Part shown: positions 35,501 through 47,940 of the stretch, in pieces
How positions within the stretch are numbered: position 1 is the stretch's first letter
Layout of the letters: the number at the start of each line of letters is the position of its first letter
Source: Acridotheres tristis
Taxonomy: Eukaryota; Chordata; Aves; Passeriformes; Sturnidae
Assembly (NCBI GenBank): GCA_037013685.1
Contig: CM072894.1
Span: 10,617,449-10,681,448, forward strand
Direction: 5' to 3'
Length of the DNA: 64,000 nt
Notes under the pieces: generated by a model
What the model was told of the DNA's origin: nothing
What the model saw: only the letters and a program-made list of their open reading frames with translations
Database searches by the model: none
Program-made: the position numbers and the translations under genes

Positions 35501-37726
35501 TCAGTCACCAAATTTATAGAGTAATTCGAGGTATGCAGTAGGCCACGTTTAAACTTCTGAATTTTACACACTGTCTTTATGTAACTGTCAACTCATCTTT
35601 CAGTCCTGGGCAGTCTGCATCATCCAAGTCCTAGGAATGCACTGAAGTGGCTGCTTTGAATGCTTAAGATGGTCAGTGTTTATTTTTCTAATACCTGTTA
35701 ACACAACTTCATCCGTTTTACTGTAGCAGGATCTGTAGCAGACAAACATCCACAAAATGTCAGTGGCTCTAATTCTTTGTGTGATTTCAGTAATGGATTT
35801 CTAAGTGTAATCTCTTAATGTATTATCTGAAAGTTATTCCTTTAATGCTTTCACCATTCATTCATCACTTTATTGCCTGCTTCACACCATGTTGCAGTGG
35901 TTACAAAGCACTAAGTAACTTAATTTTTTTAACACAATAACTTCCAGATTTTTATCACTAGTCAGATTATACTCAAATATAGAAAATATATTTTTTTATG
36001 CTTGTATTTTTCTTTCATAGCATTTCAGAACAACTGTTTAGAGAAGAATGGAAGAAACTCTTTCAAAGTGAAATAAGGGCTTAATTTTAGAGTTGGCAGC
36101 ATGAAGATAAAATTTACACTGAAGTGTTGAGGGGGCCTGAGAATACCAAGCTAAGACCTCCTTTTTGAGAATGGACACCCAAGGAATGGCAGAAGGAGGC
36201 ATCAGCACAGTACTTCTCTGTACCAATATCTTGAGAAGTGCTGGCAGTTACAGTTTAAAGTGATGGCTGTGCAGGCACAATGCTGGAACACAGCTTTGTT
36301 GAGCCCTGCAGGCTCTCTGAACCTCTCCATTCAGTCCTAACACACAAAGAATATGCTCTGTTCACCTCTGCAATTCAGACTGGGCCCTTGACATTACCAC
36401 TCCAACAAAGCCAAGAGGTTACCCCAGCCTAACAGGCAGAGAGATTCTGTCTCAGCAGTATGCACAAGCAATCCTTGTTCCTTTCTGAACAAAAATTTTG
36501 GGAGACCTATTTGTGATCCGAAATTTAAATTCTACCCTCAGAACGTACAATGATGCCCGTCAGAATCGCTTGGCTGGTTCCATTCATGCTTATTCATTGA
36601 GGTGGCTGGGTGCCCATTCACATGGTACCAGACTATTTTCACTGTGTTGAACTGCCAAGAAGAACAGGTTTAGAAGAATAATCTGCACAGTGTTCAAGCT
36701 CCTGCTCTTCTGATGAAAGCTTTTTTCCAGCACTTTTTTAACACTACACATTTATTTAGTCTAAGAGCTTTTGACAAGTTACGATTCTGAAAAAACATTG
36801 CTAGAAGTAACAGACTGACCTAAGTCAGATAAATGCTGCATTCCCTAAACAACACAAGTAATAACATCAGAGGTGTTTCAAAAAGACAATGATTAGCCTG
36901 TCCTTTTTGTCAGATCCCCACCTTTATTTCAGAGGGCTTTTGTAAGCACCACAATCTGCTGAAAAAGTAACCTTCTACAATGCCTGAACAACAGGCTCCC
37001 AAAAGGTGCTGTGCAAACCCCCTTTCATACAGTAACAAAGAGCACATCAAATACAGCTCCCAACTGATTCTGTGTCTACTTCACAACTGTGAACTCCATT
37101 GCAGATACTAGGACTGTATCTGAATGGATTTGTGGGCACATTAGTGGCAGGTGTTTCACAGCTGCAGCAACAGCAATGCTGTCTGACTTCACTGGGGCAG
37201 TGACAAAAAAGATTTCCCCCCCAGTAGTACATTATTGAGCTAGGAAAAGGGTAAATAATTTACATTGCAGTCTAGCTGCTGCACAATTCTAAGTGTAACC
37301 TGGAATGGGTTACTTTTGCTTTTTTTCCCATACCCACTCTGTTTCACTACAAGGGGGAGAAGAAACTCCCTACACTAATTGCCAGGTAATGACTTAAAAA
37401 GCAACCGTGACCATTATAGCTACGACCAATGGCTTGCTTGGACCTCCTCAGAAGCCACTATGGCTTTCCTAAAATTTAATGAGGTTACATTCACAAAGAT
37501 GTGCAGTTACTTCTAAGCATACATGCTGTCAGCCTACATACCAAAACTTTTGTTCAGAAAAATTTAAGTAGAACATTCTAAAAAAGTACAGTTACAAGTG
37601 GAGGCATTGCAAATGTCTGTCTCATTGTAGAAAAGAGATCATCTCCAGATCAAGCAGACTGTGACCTCACTGCACATGAAAAACGAGAAAGAAAATCTAC
37701 AACATCAACTTTGTTATAGATGAATG
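29563..37726. other. C2orf69 3'UTR and convergent intergenic region
   Basis: No coding segment, repeat block or RNA gene was recognised in this AT-rich stretch between the C2orf69 and TYW5 stop codons. Several AATAAA hexamers occur (for example near 31567, 32041, 32066 and 35447), any of which could end the C2orf69 transcript. Human C2orf69 also has a long 3'UTR. A block around 32700-32840, with two copies of a GATGCATTA-type motif, looks less random than its surroundings but cannot be assigned. Confidence 0.6.
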
Positions 37727-37732
37727 TTTATT
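37727..37732 (-). terminator. TYW5 polyadenylation signal (AATAAA)
   Basis: AATAAA on the minus strand, about 115 bases downstream of the TYW5 stop codon. It is the first such hexamer after the stop. Confidence 0.7.
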
Positions 37733-37847
37733 GACAGATTATTGGTCTCACAGAAAGGGTATGTAAGTACATATGGACAGTTTCCATACCATACTAACAT
37801 ATAATTTTCTATTTGCAAGGGACCTTGCTGAATTACAATGTGTCACT

Positions 37848-40800
37848 TTATCCATAATCATTCCTATAGGCTTTTTCTTGGATACGTAGCACCATTCTCC
37901 GAGCATAAAAATCCCTGTATTCCTCAGGTAGTTCTTCAAGAGTTTTCAAGGCTCTGTCCAAGATCTGTATAGCTCTAGAGGCTGCCATGGGATCTTTATT
38001 TCCATAAGTGTCAGTCTTATCATAGGACTCAGCAGGAAGGTGCTTCCAAAAGACATTCAGTGCCACTCCAAATTCCTCAGAAAGTACATTATGGAACCAC
38101 AAAGCTGTAGGAAGAACAGTGTCTAAAATAAAAATTACTGTCCGTAACTTCTGTGTGATTCCACACAGGTGTCAGAATTGCCCAAACTAAATCTAGTTGA
38201 GGAAAAGCCTCAACTACTATGTTTTTGGTTATTTAAAAATATCCATGTAAATATATTGCATTGTACCAAATTTAGGAAGTACTTCAAGACATTTATGCTG
38301 ATCCATAACTTCTCATAAAAGTAACAACTGCTGAAGTGTAGAGGTACTCAAATGTAAGCAAAGCATAAGCATGTGCAAGATGAAAGAAAGAAACCTTCCC
38401 TCGTTCACCTCCACTCTAAATGCAGGTATCTGTTTTCACTTAGTCCCTAACCTTGCACACACTGTCCAGGCATTAATGTAAACCACCAGCATCAGCCAGG
38501 TCACTCAGGCAAGTTGCTAATCTTCTCATAATGAAAGCAGGAGGTTTTTCAGCTGAATCATCATGACTGTGGTAAGGAAGCCAAGACATCTTTGTTTCAC
38601 TGAGTACATTTAAAGAATCAGTTTAATATGATAGATTTAGGATATCTGAATTTTAAGCTAAAAGTCTGAATGCTGTGTTTATTGTGTCTTATTTGCCTGT
38701 AGGTGCTGAAGATATAGAACGTTTCAAATGAACATGATTTGAAACATGAGAAATCAACATGAAGTTTCTTTCAGGTTAGGACGAGGGGCTGCTTCTACCT
38801 TCTTCATAATAACTACACACATTCCTCAAAAAACATCTTTTTTTTTCATTGATATGCACTGCAGAATGCTGACAAAGCACCACTCTCTGGACTCAAAAAT
38901 CCCTATACTCCCCAGTCAGTCTTAAGAGAGCTGAGTGAGTCTCAAGTTTGACTCTGCTCACCCAGAGGCAAAGACAAATAAGTATCTGGACTTCATAAAC
39001 AGAAAACAGGGATGCTGACATCAGCAGCAGTGTGACATATAACTACCTAACTGTAACCAAAAGCTTATATAGGAAGAAACATAAAGGTAAGTTCAAAATT
39101 AAGTAACAATTCCAAGGCTAAGAAACTATTGAAAAATAACTTCCTAAAAATCTTTTACCTTCTTGTTTACTGACCTGTTTATATTGCCCAGATAATGTAA
39201 AAGTGACAGGATAAGTCATATCTGCTGCAAGCTCACAACGAGTTAAAATAAAATCAGTAACGAGGAGTAGTTCAATGGGAGTAATTCAAATGCCTTTCCC
39301 TGACTACCAGAATTTATCATGTCAGCCCAGGAAGCAGCTTTCTTCCTGTGCAGAAAAATTATTAGAACTTGTCTTTCCATTCCCCGAAGATTATTATAAA
39401 TCTTTAGAACGCCCAATAACTCCACCATCCATAATTCTCATCATGTGCCTCACAGTGCTTAAGTTCCAGAGCTACAGAAGAACAGAAATGGTATTTCACT
39501 CAAATTGTGTCACTAAAAAACTCAGGTCACTGAAGTTGTTTCAGATTTCAGAAAGTAAATTTATAGTATTAATCTATTAAGACACAAATTCAGGAGCATA
39601 GAATGTACACTTGAGAGAAAGTAAGATTTGTAGGTAGATATAATACTGTTTTTTAGTTTAATTGTACAGTTGGAAGAAGTAAATGAGTTTTGCCAATATC
39701 TTTCAATGCTCCTACTTATAACAGAGAAACGTTTTAGTAACCTTTTACCATCTACAGAAATCATAAATTAGAAACGAGACTCTTTAATACCATGCCATGG
39801 TAAGGAACTATTTACTACTTACCTGGAATAAATAACACATCTCCTGCTTCCAAAACACATTGATAGCGCTTGGCTTTCATAAAAAGGGGATATTTCTCCA
39901 AGTCTGGGTTATCCACATCCAGCACCTCTGATTTAGTACCTAGGAAAGTTTCAGTGAATAAATATTCCCACTCTTCCAATAGTAACAAAGCATTATCATA
40001 TTGCTGGAAATGACAATTCTTGAATCAAATTTAGTACTGGTTTGTTTCTCAAAACCAGAGAAACCTGATGGCACCCCTCATTTACTGAAGAGATGTTCTC
40101 CTTTTGTCTGTATTTGTTTTGTAACTGCAACCTTATTATAACACTGAAAACTACGTTTCCTGACATTTAAAAAAATATTTTGAACCCAGACAGAACCTTT
40201 AACTCCTTCAGTTAGGTGTTGAAAATAATCAGGCAAAGCTGCTGTTCTCCTTTGACTAAAGCACACACAATCAGAGTTAAAGGAACAAATTACTTCTTTT
40301 ATACCAAGTCGTCTTTTATTGATTATTTTCTACAGTGCAACACTTGTGAGCTAAAAAGCTAAAATCACCAAACTCTGAACTAGACACCTATGACATGCAT
40401 ACCTGATAAATACAAATATGGTGCATCTCGAGGACTGTACAAAACAACTCTTTTTTTCCCTGTGACTTGGATTAAGAAGTTGTCCATTACCTGGGATGAG
40501 CGTAATAACAAAGATGTCAGCCAAAAGTTGAGTGAATAAATATATAGACTTCAACTGATCTAATTATTAGCTTAAAAAAGAGAATTAATAAAACCTTCAA
40601 ATTAAGAATTATCTTATAAATAAATTTATTCAGAACTCACTGCACAATGTTAGAAGACAACCTTATTTGTAACCTATTGTGTTGCAGCCAGATACCACTA
40701 CAATCATTGCACAGTTGGCAGTGTATTGTACAACTAGAATTTATCCCAATCTGGCCATTAGAGTGAAAAAAAAGAAGGAAAGCAATATTAAAGACAAAAA

Positions 40801-43800
40801 TGTTGAAAGTTACTGTGTTTCAGATTTTCAACTGAAACTCAAAACAGGTAAGGGAAACAAAATAAAACATCCTTTAATCTTAAAAATCTGGAATTAGACA
40901 TAAACACAGTTAAGATATTATGCCCAAGCAATGCAAAATTTAAAGTTCTCCATACCACTAATTGTGGTTCATTTCACTATTTTAAAATATGTTAAAAATT
41001 TGTTATTATTCTCTAATCTTTGGCAGAGATTTGCACCTTATTATCTCAACTCTGTAATGCCATCTGGAACACTTTATGCTAAACCCGTGTAATACCTACA
41101 TCATAATGTGTCCATAACTGTAATCCAGCTGAGCTGATGCGGAAAACACTAGAGAAAAACTGATCCTTCTCAAAATACTCTGGAATATGAACATCTTCTG
41201 CTAAAATAGGAAACTGCTTCCTGATATCTGCAATATCCTGAAACAGAAAGGGCATAACTCTTAGAGAACTATCTGTGCACATTTAAATGGGGGAGCACTT
41301 CACAATCATTTCCAACCATATGAAACAGGGTTAGAACTTCAGCATTGGCAAACACCTGAAATGAGCAATGCTTTTCAGCATTGACTTGCTCAATGCCATT
41401 AATAAGAACAGCCAGAGAGCTGCTCTTAACCATGGCTGCTAGGAATCACACTGAAGGAGCAAGAGATCAGCATAAATCCTTTTCTATTAGTTTACAACAA
41501 AAGCTAAAGAAAGGGAGTTTAGCAATGTACTCTCCAGTGATCAGCTCAGCTCCCATGCAACACCATGCAACAGCAACTACTTCAGACACATTGAAGTACT
41601 CTGACATAAATCTAGTCAGATTCACAAACTATGTGACCTTAAGTAAGCTGTATGACAACAGGCTTAAAAAGTATTTCTAAATTGCAACTTTACAATATTA
41701 GAACTGTAATCTCCAGTAACTTACCTTCCTAACATCTTCACCCACTGATCGCAAATAGTACTTTTCATCCTGAAGAGAAAAGAAAAAGAGAATGGTTTGG
41801 GGTTTTTTAATAAGAATTACCAAAACACTTAAACAAAGAGCTTGTATTTTCTCATTTATCTAATGCAGAGTTTCATTAAAATATGGTACAAATAAAGGGC
41901 ATCTACAAATTCAGCTACTTTGTTATACTGCCCTTTACTGATCCCTGCAGTTCAGCTTGAGAAATGGGAAAAATAAGTTAACTGAAAGAAGAGTCAACTG
42001 CTTCAGCATTGCTATTACTGAACAGACTCAAAGCAAATGCAGATTATTATTTAGGTTCTTCAGTATACTGATACAGAAAACTATTTTGATTGTCTTCAAA
42101 ACTTACAGCATTCTATGCAGCATAAAAGGTGAAAAGCATCTCTACAGTTAAAACTATTTTCTTCCAATCACAGCTATCTGGAAAATCCCTAGCCTGAACA
42201 CTGATATGTAGTAGAGATAACCACACATTTGCTACTCACAAATTATGTTACAATATATCTGGATTTGTATTTTAACAGTCATCAAATCCTAAAATATCTT
42301 AATGACGTTTTATTGCAAAACACACAAATGATATGGTTGTTATTCTAAAGCAAGATTTGATTTCTAAATATTATACTGGAATTTTTTTCTCATGTATGCA
42401 GTTTTTGTTAAGAGAAACAGGATGACTGAAGTTAACCACACTGTACACATACAAAAAAACTTCTGAGAAGAATTACTTCTCATATTTTTTCCTTTGGCAT
42501 CAAGCCACAAGAAAGTTAAATTAAAGATCAAGTCTTTTACTGTAGTAAGACTTTAAATAACAATTAATCACTTTCCTCTCCATCTACCAGCAAAATAACC
42601 AACAGAAGAAACTATGACACTAAGGAAATTACCTCAGTAAGAAAGTACTCCTTGTGCTTGACTTCAGCTGCTCTTCGTACAAACACATCAAAAGGCAGAG
42701 TTCTGAAATATGAATATTTGAATTTGTACCATGAATCAGTGTAACAACACACGTTCTAAACTCTAGATTTATAATAACTCCCCTACCATATCAAGTGTAA
42801 TGGAAGATGCAATAGGCTGCTCTTGTACTCTTTTAACTTAACATAGTGTTAATCAGTGTTTGCAGCAGATGTTTGAACAGTTCTCCCAAGACACAAATCC
42901 TACACTTAGAAAGTTCTCTGTTTTAGTGAATTGTTCCAAGATATATCCAAACAGAATCCTGTAGTAGCTGAGGCTGGAAGCACCTCTGGAGATCCTCCAG
43001 TCCAAGCCCCTTGCCAAGAGCGGGGTTCATTACAGCAGCTTGCACAGGACAGCATCCAGTTCAGTGTTTCACGGATCTCCAAGGATGGAGACTCCATAAT
43101 CTCTCTAGGCAACCTGTTCCATTTGTTCCGTGGTTTGACTATCCTCACTGTAAAAGTGTGTGTGTGTGTTAAAGGGGTTAACAGAATTTCCTGTATTCCA
43201 GCTTGTACCCGTTGCCTCTTGTCCTGCCACCATGAACCACTGGGAATCCGGCTCCATCAACTGTTCATACACTTTGTTAAGACTCCTCTTGAATTTAGGA
43301 GTTCTGAATGGTCTGAATCACAGAGCTAAACATTTTTCACAGTCAGATTAAGACTCAAACTGTGGCAATGCTTGCTTAACTGTTTCTTTAAGTGTGTCAT
43401 TTTTAGGCTTGTTTATGTACATGTTTATAAATTTGCAGAAAAGCTCAACATCAAGAAAACTTCAACAGGGAAGATGCATGTGTTTATGTCTATGCAGTTT
43501 CTGCTGTGAATTTGTACAGGAACACAGATAACTACCTTCATTTGTACATCTGTAAAATGTACTTCAGTTATATGGATTTTTTTAAAAAATTTATGCTTTC
43601 TTAGCTTTTTAAAACACAGGAATCTTGATATTTTCAAATGTTTCTTTGCAGTTTTCCTTAAATTTACTAAACACAACTTCAGAAGATTCAAGAAGACTCA
43701 TTGGGCATTAGAGCTGGTCCCTCTGAAGTCAGTAGGACTTTTACATATTTATCTACATAATGGCAGCTTTTCATACAGATTACAGATTTTGGTATCAGTT

Positions 43801-46800
43801 GATAGCTGGATGGCAAACCAAGCACAATCAGCAACAGGACATGTATTCATTATTGTTAACTCTGTGTTACACTCATGCAGCTCACCATCTCACACTAAGT
43901 GTCACTGGATAATGAATTATTATATGTAAACATCACATTTCAGAGTAACCTCCAAGTACCCAGGGTAAAGAAGAAGCCACTCTCTAGCAAAATTTTTCTT
44001 GATCCTGTCATCTTTTTTACCAGAATGTGAACTTGTATCTGAGAGTACTTAAAACAATTCTCTAAATATTTTAAGCTTGTTTGCAATAGGCAAATACAAA
44101 ACCCACTGAAGTCAATGGAAAAGGAAACACAAGCCAATGCTCTGACTTCAGCCAAACTGTTCTATCATGTCCACTTACACTTGCTGCTGAACAAAGTGAG
44201 AGCACAGCTCTAGTACAGCTTGAACTGAAGCATTTTGGTGCTACCACAGCTCTGCCCTTGCTATCTGCCCTAATCACCCCATCTCCCCCCTTACAGTAGC
44301 ACTGGCACTCATCTGACCTCTCCATGAACCTGCTTACAAAGCTAAAACAGCAGAAAAACATTCAGATTTCTGCAGCACGTCACAACCTGGCTGAATGAGT
44401 TCCAGAACCAACACAAAAACAGGGGTAGGAGCATGCAACTTACAACAGAACTGCAGTACTACTAATGTTCATCAGTTTTAACTAATGGATGTTAAGTCCT
44501 CAGAGTTTCTATTCTTTTCTTTCTACTTATTGTCCCTTCAGATTGGAATGAGGGGCTTGCTGTGGAAAAGGTCAAAGCTTCCTGAATTTCAAGTGAAGTA
44601 TGTGAAAAGTCCTGACACCTGCTATAATGAAACACCATCAGAGCATCAGAGAGTCCATGTGCCTGTCTACAAACCTGCTAAACCTGCTAAAACTAAGCAA
44701 CTGTACATGAACTCACAGCAAGACTTACTTAAAAAAAAAAACCAAAACAGAGCAGGGAAAACAAAGTATGGAGATAAGGCAAAGTTAGTCAAGTACAAGC
44801 TAATTTCAGAGATTCAAAAGTTCATCATGTAGTCTGCAGAATGCATCATGATTGTAACTTGTGTTTATCCCCTGAACAAACAGGCTCCACTCAGAGACAT
44901 GTTTATACCAATATCATACACTCCCACCTGCTTAGAAGTTTAACAGACTGAGAACATCCTGTTCCCACTTGGGGAAAATAAAGGACTGCTAAAATAAAGG
45001 CATTTATCTTTGAAGTACAATGACTGAGATTAAATGAACTCTGAAGAAATGTTCTGGCAGTTACATAAGAAAAGCTCCAGAGATCAAGGTTTTTTTTCTG
45101 GCCCACATCAAAATTAAAGAGCTGGTGAAATGTATGGTATCCAGTGGTTTGAACATTCTGAAAGCTGCACATGCTAACTTTGAAAGGAGCTTGGTTTTAA
45201 TTAGTTACACCTTTCTGGAGTGCAATACCACGGCTGGCACACACACACCAGCATTCAGAGGGGATCAGACAAACAGTGAGTCAGAAATTATCAGATTATT
45301 CAGTAACATTGAACATGCACCATATAACTAGAACAAAATACCAGGTCATCGACTGGAGATATCAAGGGTGTTTTGGTTTATTTTTAATTAACAGCTGCAA
45401 GTGCCAAGCTCAAACTTCCAACAAGAGTGCTCTGACAAAATACCTTTACAACACTTCTCCATGACAACACTTTTAAAGTGCTGTTTTAAAAATGCCCTTC
45501 ATTTCATTGTAATTATTCAGGGTGCAGAATTAATAGAAGAGGGAGAAATCTAGGACAACCCTTTGATACACAATGTAATGTTTTCACAAACTATCTTCCT
45601 ATTCCTACTCTCAGCTTCAAACAGATGCACTCTATGTCTGTAAGTTACAAGCACATGCCTTTAAAATACAAGAGGCCTTGGAGTAAAGTACCTATACACA
45701 AAGTTCTTACTGAGGAAATCCATCTGTGGCACTGCAGAAACATGAATCTTTACTTCTTTAGATCCTTCAGCTTGGCTCAAGTAATCTGCTGTCCATTTGG
45801 TGGTGCAACTGCCCAGTTCCAGTCCTGTCAGCACTACTGGCTTTCTCTAAGGAACAACAACAAAAAAATTCAATGGTGAATGATCACAGCATCCAATGGA
45901 AAAAAAGCAATGAATTTTTCAAATCACAATCCAAGCAAACAAGTCACTTAAATGCCAGGACCCAGTACACAAGGTCACAACTAATCTGTTCACAAGCATT
46001 GTGAATCAAATGCTTAATGTTGAAACAAAAGGCAATAAATTATGGAACTGTTTCTCTACCAACTACGTGTTCTTTCCTAGTTGAGTAAGGAAAGATATGG
46101 AGAGGCAAAGACAATTATAGCCCAATTATAGTTTGTGCTGGGGCCATTCAGGAATCCAGCCAGATGAAGGAGTAGATTTAATCCTTCTAGCCAAGACTTA
46201 GCACAAAACAGAACTGTGTAGAAGCCCACACAGTTAAGGTGCAGACTGTGACCTGTGGTGATGCTGTTATGTTCTCATGAGAGAAGCTCAAGGTTTCTTG
46301 CTGCTCACAACCACGAACAGGTTTGATCCAGCCAGCACACAAAAAGTAGAAAGACACTTTTGCTTTCAGTTGGAATTCAGAGGGTGGGGGGTAAGGAGGG
46401 GACGGGGGAAAATAAAACAAGAGATGACAAAGCAACAAAACTAACGATCACACTTTTTAACCACTGCCAAAGGAAATGGCCTCTTACAGAGATCACCGTC
46501 GGAGCCTGCCAGCAGCTCAGACAGGATCTGCCTATAGAAGCTCCTTGCTCCTAAACTCCCATTCCCCTCAATGGATCAGGGCACCTTTCCGGGAACACAC
46601 ACCCCCAAACCCTGAGGTTTGCCTGCCCCAGCCGTGCCCGCTGAGGAGGGGTCCCCGGACACCCCCTGCCTTGCCCCGTGTCCCCGTGGAGCCCCAGCCG
46701 CTCCGGCGGGTCCCGCTCAGAGTGCCCGTACCCGCGGGTAGATGTCCCGCAGGAAGCGCTCCCGCGTCACCCCGGCCAGCCGCTCCACGGCCACGGCCTC

Positions 46801-46818
46801 CCGCTCCCGCCGCTCCAT
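37848..46818 (-). CDS. TYW5: tRNA wybutosine-synthesizing protein 5 (JmjC hydroxylase)
   Basis: Eight exons: 46732-46818, 45692-45846, 42633-42702, 41725-41769, 41100-41237, 40403-40490, 39823-39939 and 37848-38104. All have GT/AG ends and compatible phases. The 957 nt encode 318 aa (human 315). Known role: Fe(II)- and 2-oxoglutarate-dependent hydroxylation of the wybutosine side chain at position 37 of tRNA-Phe. The JmjC iron ligands are visible as LWTHYD (His163, Asp165) and WFHN (His238), matching human His160, Asp162 and His235. Conserved blocks include [52 protein letters not shown] and the C-terminal helix region [17 protein letters not shown]. No key residue is missing. The start is the first ATG of the GC-rich exon; the N terminus ([20 protein letters not shown]) aligns in length with human. 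It converges with C2orf69 and diverges from MAIP1. Confidence 0.97.
42953..43330 (-). mobile_element. CR1 LINE fragment in TYW5 intron 2
   Basis: CR1-like sequence in minus orientation: 'ggctggaagcacctctggag', 'ccagtccaagccccttgcca', 'ggatggagactccataatct' and later 'cttgtcctgccaccatgaac'. It lies about 250 bases upstream of TYW5 exon 3 and is diverged and non-coding. A (GT)n tract at about 43157-43169 interrupts it. Confidence 0.8.
43157..43169. repeat. Short GT microsatellite
   Basis: Six tandem GT units inside the CR1 fragment; likely a secondary expansion. Confidence 0.8.
44530..44832 (+). other. Unexplained open frame behind a strong acceptor, antisense in TYW5 intron 2
   Basis: A textbook splice acceptor (long pyrimidine tract ending CCCTTCAG at 44541) opens onto about 97 codons without a stop, ending at TAG 44832. 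The product would be lysine- and proline-rich (for example [20 protein letters not shown], then PAKPAKTKQ). No start codon context, partner exon or family was recognised. It may be chance or an exon of an antisense transcript. Confidence 0.15.
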
Positions 46819-46918
46819 GGCCGCGGCACCGCGTCCGCCCCGCCGCTTCCCCCGGAAAGAAGAGCCCGCGCACAAGCGTTCCTGCCTCTCCCTCTGGGCA
46901 AGGGCCGGGAGCCCGTGG
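46560..46918 (-). promoter_or_regulatory. CpG island / promoter region of TYW5
   Basis: GC- and CpG-rich block containing TYW5 exon 1 and its 5' flank. It ends abruptly at 46919, where a CR1 fragment starts. No TATA box is evident. Confidence 0.7.
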
Positions 46919-47440
46919 ATCACAGAATTGTCAGGGTTGGGAGGGATCTCTGGAGACCATCGAATCCAACCCCTGCCATGGCAGGGTCACCTGGAGCAGG
47001 TGACACAGGAACATGTCCAGGTGGGGTTGGAATGTCTCCAGAGAGGGAGACTCCATGACTTCCTAGGCAGCGTGTTCCAGTGCTCTGCCATCCTCAACGC
47101 AAAGCTGTTCTTTCTCAAGTTGAGAGGAACTTATGTTTTAGTTTATGGCCGTTACTCCTCATTGAGGGCCATGAGAAGTGTCTGGTACCATCCTCCTGGC
47201 ACCCGCCTTTGAGGTATTTACATGCATTCATGAGATTCCCCCACAATCTCCTCCAGACCGAACAGGCCCAGCTCCCGCAGTCTCTCCTCATGAAGAGAGA
47301 TGCTCCAGGCCTTTGATCATCTGTGTGGCCGCCGCTGCACCCTCTCCAGCACTGCTTGTCTCTCTTGTACTGAGAAGCCCAGAGCTGGACCCTGTAGCCC
47401 AGCCGTGCCCTCAGCAGGGCCAGCAGAGGGGCCGCTCCCC
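46919..47440 (-). mobile_element. CR1 LINE fragment between the TYW5 and MAIP1 promoters
   Basis: Starts ATCACAGAATTGTCAGGGTTG and follows the CR1 3' region for about 500 bases in minus orientation: 'aatccaacccctgccatggc', 'ggagactccatgacttccta', 'gttctttctcaagttgagag' and 'cagagctggaccctgtagcc'. One of the least diverged copies in the window. It separates the two CpG-rich promoter halves and ends within about 150 bases of the MAIP1 ATG. Confidence 0.9.
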
Positions 47441-47940
47441 TCCCCCGGGGGTGACCGCGGCTCGAGCGCCCTGACCCGGAGCCGCCGCCCGCCCGTTCCG
47501 CTCGCGCCTGCACCGGAACCAGCGGCGGCCGCAGCCGTGTTTCCGGGGAGCGGGAGTTACGGGCGGACAGGGCGGGGCCGGGCCGTCATGGCGCTGCGCT
47601 GCGCGGCTCCGGGCCGTGTCCGCTGGCTGGCGCGGGCGCTGGCGGGCTCTGCCCGGCTCCTGCCGCCGGCCGCAGCCGCACCGGGTCCCCTGGGCCCCGC
47701 CCTGACCCGTCCGCCCCAGCTCAGCGCTCGGTTCGCTAGCAGTGCCGGATCTGGGACAGAGGGCCCTCAGCGGCGTGTAGTGGTAGTGAGGATCACCAGC
47801 CCCTTCGCCTGGCTTCGCACCCGCTTCTACTACCTGCTCATCCGCCTCTACTTCGACCAGGAATTCAGCATCGAGGAGTTCACGCGGGGGGCCAAGCAGG
47901 TGAGCGGGCCTGGGGCTTCGGGGCGAGGAGAGCGGCCGGC
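47390..47940 (+). promoter_or_regulatory. CpG island / promoter and first exon of MAIP1
   Basis: CpG-dense block surrounding MAIP1 exon 1. Its upstream part overlaps the GC-rich 5' portion of the CR1 fragment, so some of the promoter may be element-derived. Confidence 0.7.

Noticed and set aside
46476..47513. Long plus- and minus-strand open frames around the TYW5/MAIP1 promoters
   Set aside because: They run through CpG-island and CR1 sequence; composition and position match antisense of TYW5 exon 1 and repeat DNA, not genes.
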